A stretch of 64,000 bases of DNA from Liolophura sinensis (taxonomy: Eukaryota > Mollusca > Polyplacophora > Chitonida > Chitonidae): contig NC_088305.1 in the NCBI RefSeq assembly GCF_032854445.1, positions 10,899,717 through 10,963,716 on the forward strand. Direction: 5' to 3'. Of the stretch, positions 49,683 to 58,600 are shown piece after piece; position 1 is the stretch's first letter, and each line of letters starts with the position of its first letter. A program made the position numbers and the translations under genes. The notes beneath the pieces are model-generated. The model ran no database searches and had not been told where the DNA came from. It saw only the letters and a list, made by a program, of their open reading frames with translations.

Positions 49683-52600
49683 CTGCAGAAATAAACAACA
49701 GTAACGCAAAAGTGTTAGGAAAAACAAATGTCTGCATGAAATAATTTGTTTTACTTATTTCATTGCCGTTTAACAATGTTCAAGAATTTTTCATTTTAAC
49801 CCAAGGATAGTAGCCAGTATTAAGGGTGGAGGCAACTGAAGTGCCTGAAGTAAACCACCAACCTTTGGCAGGTGACTGGCATACTCTCCTACAAGTGACA
49901 TATGCTAAATTGGTGGAAGACAAGAGGTTGTAAGTAAACTTCATGTAATACCACACCAATAAACATTGTTGACCACCTATATCCACCAAGCTCTTAAGAA
50001 CAATGTTCAGGAATCTTGTAAATTCCCTATCAATGTCAACAAGAATATCACTCCTATTCTACTTTTCAAGAGTTCAGTCAAGTATTTCTCATCCTGAAAT
50101 AATGTTGAATTATGTCTTCGCAAACAGCAGTTTTACCCTCTGTGACCATATCATCACACACAGCCTACTGTTTGAAAGGAAATTTAAAAAAAAACACAAA
50201 GTTGAATTCAACTACAAAAACGGCAGCTTCACCCTCTGTGTCCATATAGTTTGCATTTATGCTAGTTGAAAGGGAATAACAAAAAATCTAAGTCAACTTA
50301 CCATTAAATACTCTTAAAATTGCTTCACAAACAAACTTGTACTGACTCTGTGCAAAAAGGAAAACAAGACTTTTGGTTAGTACACAACATGGCATATGAC
50401 AATCAAGTATAACCATGGCACAATGGCTTAGCATAAGGAATAACACACCCACATTCAAGGCTTCCTGTATATGAAAAAATGGAAGACAGACATCACCAGA
50501 AAAATCACTAAAGACCATATCTAAAAATATGTTTACTAAGATTTTTTCTTTTCTGATCTAACCATAAGGTAAATAATATACAGTACCATGCTGTGATATT
50601 TTTGTTACACTATGATTTTCCTATAATGTATCACCCAAGGTGAGAAAAATGTCATCTTTTCCACGTACAGATGTCTGTATTAACACAAACGGGGATGAGA
50701 CAAACGTCACATTTTCCCCACTTACAGATGTCTGTATTTACACAGCTAAGGAGATACAAATGTCACATTTTCCCCACTTACAGATGTCTGTATTTACACA
50801 GCTAAGGAGATACAAATGTCACATTTTCCTCACTTACAGATGTCTGTATTTACACAGCTAAGGAGATACAAATGTCACATTTGCCCCACTTACAGATGTC
50901 TGTATTTACACAGCTAAGGAGATACAAATTTCACATTTTCCCCACTTACAGATGTCTGTATTCACACAGCTAAGGAGATACAAATGTCACATTTGCCCCA
51001 CTTACAGATGTCTGTATTTACACAGCTAAGGAGATACAAATTTCACATTTCCCCCACTTACAGATGTCTGTATTCACACAGCTAAGGAGATACAAATGTC
51101 ACATTTGCCCCACTTACAGATGTCTGTATTTACACAGCTAAGGAGATACAAATGTCACATTTCCCCCACTTACAGACGTCTGTATTCACACTGCTAAGGA
51201 GATACAAATGTCACATTTCCCCCACTTACAGATGTCTGTATTCACACAGCTAAGGAGATACAAATGTCACATTTGCCCCACTTACAGATGTCTGTATTTA
51301 CACAGCTAAGGAGATACAAATGTCACATTTTCCTCACTTACAGATGTCTGTATTTACACAGCTAAGGAGATACAAATGTCACATTTGCCCCACTTACAGA
51401 TGTCTGTATTTACACAGCTAAGGAGATACAAATTTCACATTTTCCCCACTTACAGATGTCTGTATTCACACAGCTAAGGAGATACAAATGTCACATTTGC
51501 CCCACTTACAGATGTCTGTATTTACACAGCTAAGGAGATACAAATTTCACATTTCCCCCACTTACAGATGTCTGTATTCACACAGCTAAGGAGATACAAA
51601 TGTCACATTTGCCCCACTTACAGATGTCTGTATTTACACAGCTAAGGAGATACAAATGTCACATTTCCCCCACTTACAGACGTCTGTATTCACACTGCTA
51701 AGGAGATACAAATGTCACATTTCCCCCACTTACAGATGTCTGTGTTTACACAGCTAAGGAGATACAAATTTCATATTTCCCCCACTTACAGATGTCTGTA
51801 TTCACACAGCTAAGGAGATACAAATGTCACATTTGCCCCACTTACAGATCTCTGTATTTACACAGCTAAGGAGATACAAATGTCACATTTTCCCCACTTA
51901 GAGATGTCTGTATTTACACAGCTAAGGAGATACAAATGTCACGTTCCCCCCACTTACAGCTGTCTGTATTTACACAGCTAAGGAGATACAAATGTCACAT
52001 TTTCCCCACTCACAGGTGTCTGTATTTTCACAGCTAAGGAGATACAAATGTCACATTTTCCCCACTTACAGATGTCTGTATTAACATGGCTCTCTGGTCC
52101 CTCATCTGACGAACAATGGACAGAGGATAGACCGGCTGATTGGCTTCTATCAGACACATGGCTGTCTCCATGGTGATCAGCACTCCTGTTCGACCAATCC
52201 CAGCACTGCAATACAATCAGAAACAAATACTAATAAGTGGAAGTTCAGATCCTGCTGCTGACACCAGCTTATTCTTTAAACTTTACACACAAAAAACAAT
52301 GAGTTCTTTAAACTCTACACACAAAAACAAATGAGTTCTTTAAACTCTACACACAAAAAACAAGGAGTTCTTGATGATTAGTTCACTTTCTTTACATAGG
52401 CAAGAATGAAAATTATTTTTCTTGCATTTATATTGATGTCATTGGTCCATGCTGCCACTGAAGCGTCAAGATGAAGACACCAGACAGGATAGCCCACCAA
52501 GTCACATTGGACTGACAGTGAGAGGCCAGTAAGTCCTTCTTCCTTGCCCTGACGTCAAAGCTGAGCGCCGAGCGAGGCAGGAACAAGTATCATTTCTAAA

Positions 52601-55600
52601 GTCTTTGGTATGACCTGACTTGGGTTTGACCCGGGGTCTTCTGACTTCAAGGTGGGCAGTCTAATCACTAGTCCACTGAAGTGGTCTTTCTGGGTGTTGA
52701 ACAGAATTAAACAATTCGACAATGTACGACAGCAGTCAAGTTTGTGGTGGCAGGAGGCAGGAACGTGTGTAAATCACGGAGAGATTTCTTAATAAATTTT
52801 CCTTACATTAATTCACACCGCTGAAAAGGTAACAGCAGGGACATTTATGAAAATAATTTGATTAGCTAATCATATTGCTGTGTACTCACCTACAATGTAC
52901 AACCGTGGGGTCAACCATACCCACGCGATTCTGACGAACTTTTAAAACAAAGTCGAGGAAGTCACTGGAATCATCGGGGACTCCGTGGTCGGGCCAAGCG
53001 ATGTACTGCATATGAATGATGTGACGCTCTTCATTTGTCTGCAGACAAAATTGGACGGGAGTCAAATAAGTCATTTTTCTTAATGGGTAGTGCCTAATGT
53101 TGTTTTCTGAACCATTTAGCATCTTTTTTTGTCTAATTAAGTTATCTGACTGTTGTTAAATGCAAAAAGTTTTCATGATGGTACCTTACTCAGTTTTTGG
53201 GTCTTGCACACCCAAATAAACCAATGACCCAAAACACAAACTTCATTTATAGGTCATCATGAGGAAGTCAAGACGAAGTTTAAATACAATACCACTAAAT
53301 CATTACGAAAAAAAGTCAGGGAAACAGTTTTGTGACGAGCCAAATCATGAAGCGTACGCCTACAGTCACACCTTCACAACTAAATTATGCTAATGACAAC
53401 ATACAAATGGAAAGGTTGTGGACAACCAGAGAGCATTAGTGATGGGACTCTTAAAGGAGAAGAAAACTTAAAAACAAGACACTAGAGGCTTACCAGAGCA
53501 CATTTTTTTTCTAACTGGTGGTGCAATTCCCCTAACCCAGAAGACTTCAGGACTAGTTGCAAGGCAAAATGGTTTCGCCCACAGCGGATTTTGGCGCTGA
53601 CTTTATAATTTATCAGCTTTAGATACATATTAGAATTTTTTTTATGGCATGCACCTGCGAGGAAATGCATACTCTTTTCAATGATATTTGATTGGTATTT
53701 AAATTTTCTTCTTCTTTAAGTAAGGCCACAAGCTGTGAGGTAAGAAGTAAGCTTGACTACTTTTCTGTTTTTCATTTATGTTTTTTGCTTTTGATGCCAC
53801 TTTCACAATGGACTATGATACTTACTTCAACATGAGTCAGGTTGAAATCCCTGAAAGCAAATGATGGTGTTTCTTCTTCCTTCACACAGGTGATCTGCAG
53901 AGTCCCAAAATCTGCCGTTTCGTAAAGGTCTGGCCAATACTGGTGACACTTTGGCTGAAAACCATATAAAACAACACATTAAGGTCTGGCCAATACTGGT
54001 GACACTTTGGCTGACAAACCATATAAAACACAAATACATCTGGCCAATACTGGTGACACATTAGCTCAAAAACCAAATAAAACACTAAGATCTGACAGAT
54101 ATTGGTCGCAAATTAGCTGAAAACACCTTACCAGAGAAGAGTGATGACATTTTCACAACTTTTACCTTTTCCAGCTTTATCAACAGAAACATATATATAT
54201 ATTTAACTTATTTTCAACAAAGTAAGTATTCATTCCATGAAAAGAAGAATGACAAAACAGTTGCTACTAACAGGTTAAAAGCTCACCCACAGATGGCTTG
54301 TGGACCAATATGGAGAGCCTGGTATTAGAGGGGATAGTGTCTCACTATACAGGTTAGTGGCCCAAAACACTGGAGCCAGTGACCAACAATGAACAGGTTA
54401 CTGGCCAACCACCAGCCAGCTATTAGCCTGCCTGTTGAAAACTTTTGGCTAGTTCTTACAGACTATCTACTTACCCGTCCCCTCTCCACTTTGGCTGTTA
54501 GCATGACTACCAGAGACGCTTGCTGTTCCCACACCATCTGTGCAAGGGAGAAATGGAACATTTACCATTTACTGAAGTCATTTCTCACGCATACATAATT
54601 ATACATATCTTCATATTTTAAAAAAACTATCTGTTTGACTGCATTTGATTTCATTTATTTGCTACCTGTCACTTTTCTTCAGTGAAAAAAGCTGAGCTGA
54701 GCCAGTTTTTTACTGTATTTCACCGAAAGTCTACCACATTTCATATGGCTCATTTTTTTTATTGATTCATCCACATTATAGTGCCACTTTGCGTGCTTTC
54801 TTGTGAAACTTGATCAATTTCTTATCAGAAAAATTGAAGTGTTGACATCACAGGTGTGAATTTAAGGCTCTTATGTGCTTGTCAAAGCGCATTTTACATA
54901 CCAAACATCAGGTGAAATACACCAACTTTATTTGACAACTGGATTTGGATAATCAACAAAAAAAAAAAAAAAAAAATCCCAACTGGGATAGCAGTGGTAA
55001 TTCTCAAACTTTGTTGTTTTTCAAATGTGATAAACACAGCAAACCAAAAACAGAACAAACAAACAAATATAATTTGATTTATTTGCTCCATAATACATCT
55101 CCTTGTATTAAAGGAAGAGCTCAAATGTCAATTTCACATTCTTGTTACTTCCTGCAAGTTCCCAAAATCAGTATCAACTGTGTTTCTGTTTTGGTTTTTT
55201 TTTTTTTTTTTTTTTTGATTGGTGTTTTACGCCGTACTCAAGAATATTTCACTTATACGACGGCGGCCAGCATTATGGTGGGTGGAAACCAGGCAGAGCC
55301 CGGGGGAAATCCACGACCATCCGTAGGTTGCTGACAGACCTTCTCACATACGGCCGGAGAGGAAGCCAGCATGAGCTGGACTTGAACTCACAGCGACCGC
55401 ATTGGTGAGAGACTCCTGGGTCATTACGCTGCGCTAGCGCTTTAACTGACTGAGCCACGGAGGCCCCGTTTCTGTTTTGGTGTTCCATACATGTTGGTGT
55501 AAAACACCAATCAAATAAATAAATACAACCAATCAATACATACTGGTATTATTCTAACCAAAGTGACTCATTTCAAAACACCATAGTGTTGGCTACCAGG

Positions 55601-58600
55601 ATACATAGCTTCAATATTATAACAAAAACACCATAGTGTTGGCTACCAGGATACATAGATCCAAGCTTATAACAAAAACACCACAGTGTTCTAAGCAGGA
55701 TAATAGCTCCATTATCATAACAAAACATTGTAACTTGAAATTTCAGCCATATAAAACATGAACATATAAACACTGAAGCTTGTAGAAGTAGGATACAAGT
55801 TAGATCTGAGATCTGTTTCATTCTTCCCAACTTAGCTTTCAAAAATATAGATCTATACATTTCCATTCACTAGCCTGGAACTCGGCCATCCCGCATGCGC
55901 TGTCCTATACATGTCAATGCTGTACACTAAAAAAACATGATTCCTGTAATCCTTCAGTAATTCTTACTTCATATCACCTAGTTAATTATGAATAATAAAG
56001 ACCATAAAGTCACAATTAACACAAATGTATCTTTTCACACAAAAGTGTGAAAAAAGATGGTCTTAATTTTTGGGAAGAGCAGCCGAGCCCACCCGAGGCT
56101 TGTGAAGTTCTGATACTGTCCAAGTGGATGCCTCAGTTACATTTGAGTTATTTGTGCTGCTATGGCCTTTATTATTCCCAAATAACGAGGCGATACAAAT
56201 TCAGGATTGCTTTAAGAAGGACACCTCTTTTTGTGGCGTATAGCATTGGCACTTTGGAGACAGCACACATGACAAGACGGAGTTCCAGTGTAGTGAATGT
56301 AATGGTTCAGAGTGGTTAATGTGGAAGTTAGGCTGGGAACATGGCTAATTAATATGGAGACATAACCACAATGTCAAGGTTATGAACTGTGGAGACATAA
56401 CCACAATGTCAAGGTTATGAACTGTGGAGACATAACCACAATGTCAAGGTTATGAACTGTGGAGACATAACCACAATGTCAAGGTTATGAACTGTTTCAT
56501 TGGCCACATGGGGTACCATCAAATAATGCTATACGGTTAGAGTGTTCGCCTCAAAGTCAGGAGACCTGGTATCAAAGTCGGGAGACCTGGTATCAAACCC
56601 AGATCCCGCCCTACCAAAGCCTTTAAAACTGGTACTTATTTCTGCCTTATAAGGGACTCAGCACTGACAGGTTAGGGCCAGGAAGCAGGACTGGTTGGCT
56701 TGGTGTCAGAATAATGTGACTGGGTGGGCTGTGTCTGGTGTCTTGGGCATGATGCAGTGGCACTTTGGCGGCAAAAACTCGCCATTCCACAAGAAGAAAC
56801 AATATATGTACATACATACATACACCTAACGACTCCTCATTGTCATATGACTGGAAAATTGTTAAAAAAGTACAATGACATACAATGAAAGTACATGGGG
56901 AGGTAACTCACCTGCCAGAAGTCCATGCAGGTGTTGGGAAGTGGGCCTTGAGCTGCGATGTACCTATTGATAATACCTGAACCCGGGATCTCCATCTGAA
57001 AAAAGCAGGGGTAATATTTAGTTATTTATTCGATTCATATTTGAGAATATTTCACTTATTCGACGACAGCCCGCATTATGGTGGGAGGAAACCAGGCAGA
57101 GCCTGAGGAAAACCCATAGCCACCACATACAATATTGTTGACTGCTGTATAAAAACACCAATCTAAGAAATAAATTAATTTCCAAATATCTGCAGAAATT
57201 ATTTTATACTGAAAATTTAACATGACAATTTTTACTGGCTGAAGACTTACGTTGACAAAGTTGGCATTAATGTAATCTCCTAATGGGCCATCCTTTAATA
57301 CCACCCTGGACTGGTCATCTGTAAAATAACAACACGTGAAAGTCAGGACAAGAAACTGTGAAATATATCACTGGAAAATTTATAATCTTCATGAACGGCA
57401 CAATTTCATAACTCGTTTGATTTAAAGAAAAAAAGGTTTCATGAAGTGTTTCATTCTTAAAGATTAACAAAGGTGTTGATTTAAAAGGATGGACAACCGA
57501 TTAAATCACAAAATTCACAAATAAAACGGAGTCAACAACTAATTAACTCAAAAACCTATTCACTTAAAAGAAATTCAACAAATTATTTCACACAAATTTG
57601 TAAATTTATAAAGTTAAAGAAGGTTAAACTAATGAAGAAAGGTTCAATGGACAGGCAACTGAAGACTATGTGTAAAAATACTTTCACTTATTTTTTTGAA
57701 GAGTGTTGAAAGGCCTTCAAGTATTCGAATTCTATGGTGGGCTTTACGAACCATACTGACTGATCTAGGAACTCTGACGTCACATCACTTTTTATACCTG
57801 ATGTTCACCATAAGGAATGAATTTTTGAGAACATTATTTCAGTAATCTTTTGCTCATGAGTAGAAAGAGTTATTCCAACTTTCACTGATGTGATTATGGT
57901 TGGGAAAACTTCCTGTGTTCCTGAACTCTGATTGTATGGTCAATAAATCCACCTTAGGCTTCAAACCTTTGAGGGAAAAAAAATAAATGAAAGTATATTT
58001 ATGCATAATTTTAAGTGGTCTATTACGTGATGCCTGTTTATATTTTTAGAGGTCTTTTCCTTTAATTATCAGACAGATGAGATATACAAGAAGAGTGAGA
58101 AAAGTGCCGTACATGGGGAAATATCGCGGTATCTGTTCTTGGGGACGTTCTCTCCAAGCCGTGCTGCGTTCATTGTCATGCCCATCTTCTTCCTGTACAA
58201 TTGCTGTGGACAGAACAAAACATGACAACACATTAACAACAGAAATACTCCATCAAATTTTAAACACACACATGATTTCTGCAGATCTGTGGAAGTTCTC
58301 TTTTTTTTTTTCTCACTGATTCATTCATTTGCTTGGTTATTTAGGCTGCTCACTAAAAAATGTTTCCGCTACATATGATGGTGGTCAGGTCTGTGGGCGT
58401 AGGAAACCCCATAGGGCCAGAAGGAAACCACATGGGGCCAGAAGAAAACCACTACACCCATTTTGCAGCTGTAGAATTATGGGTGGAGGAAACTACAGAG
58501 GGGTGCAAGGAAAATACTGCGCTCAGTCTCTCACTGTATATTTATGGGTGGAGGAAAAAACACAGGGCTGCAAGGAAACAGCCTACCCAGTTTGTAGCTG

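Noticed and set aside
50652-52069. CRISPR-like array
   Set aside because: The period is uniform and the whole 56-bp unit is conserved, so there are no repeat-spacer alternations.
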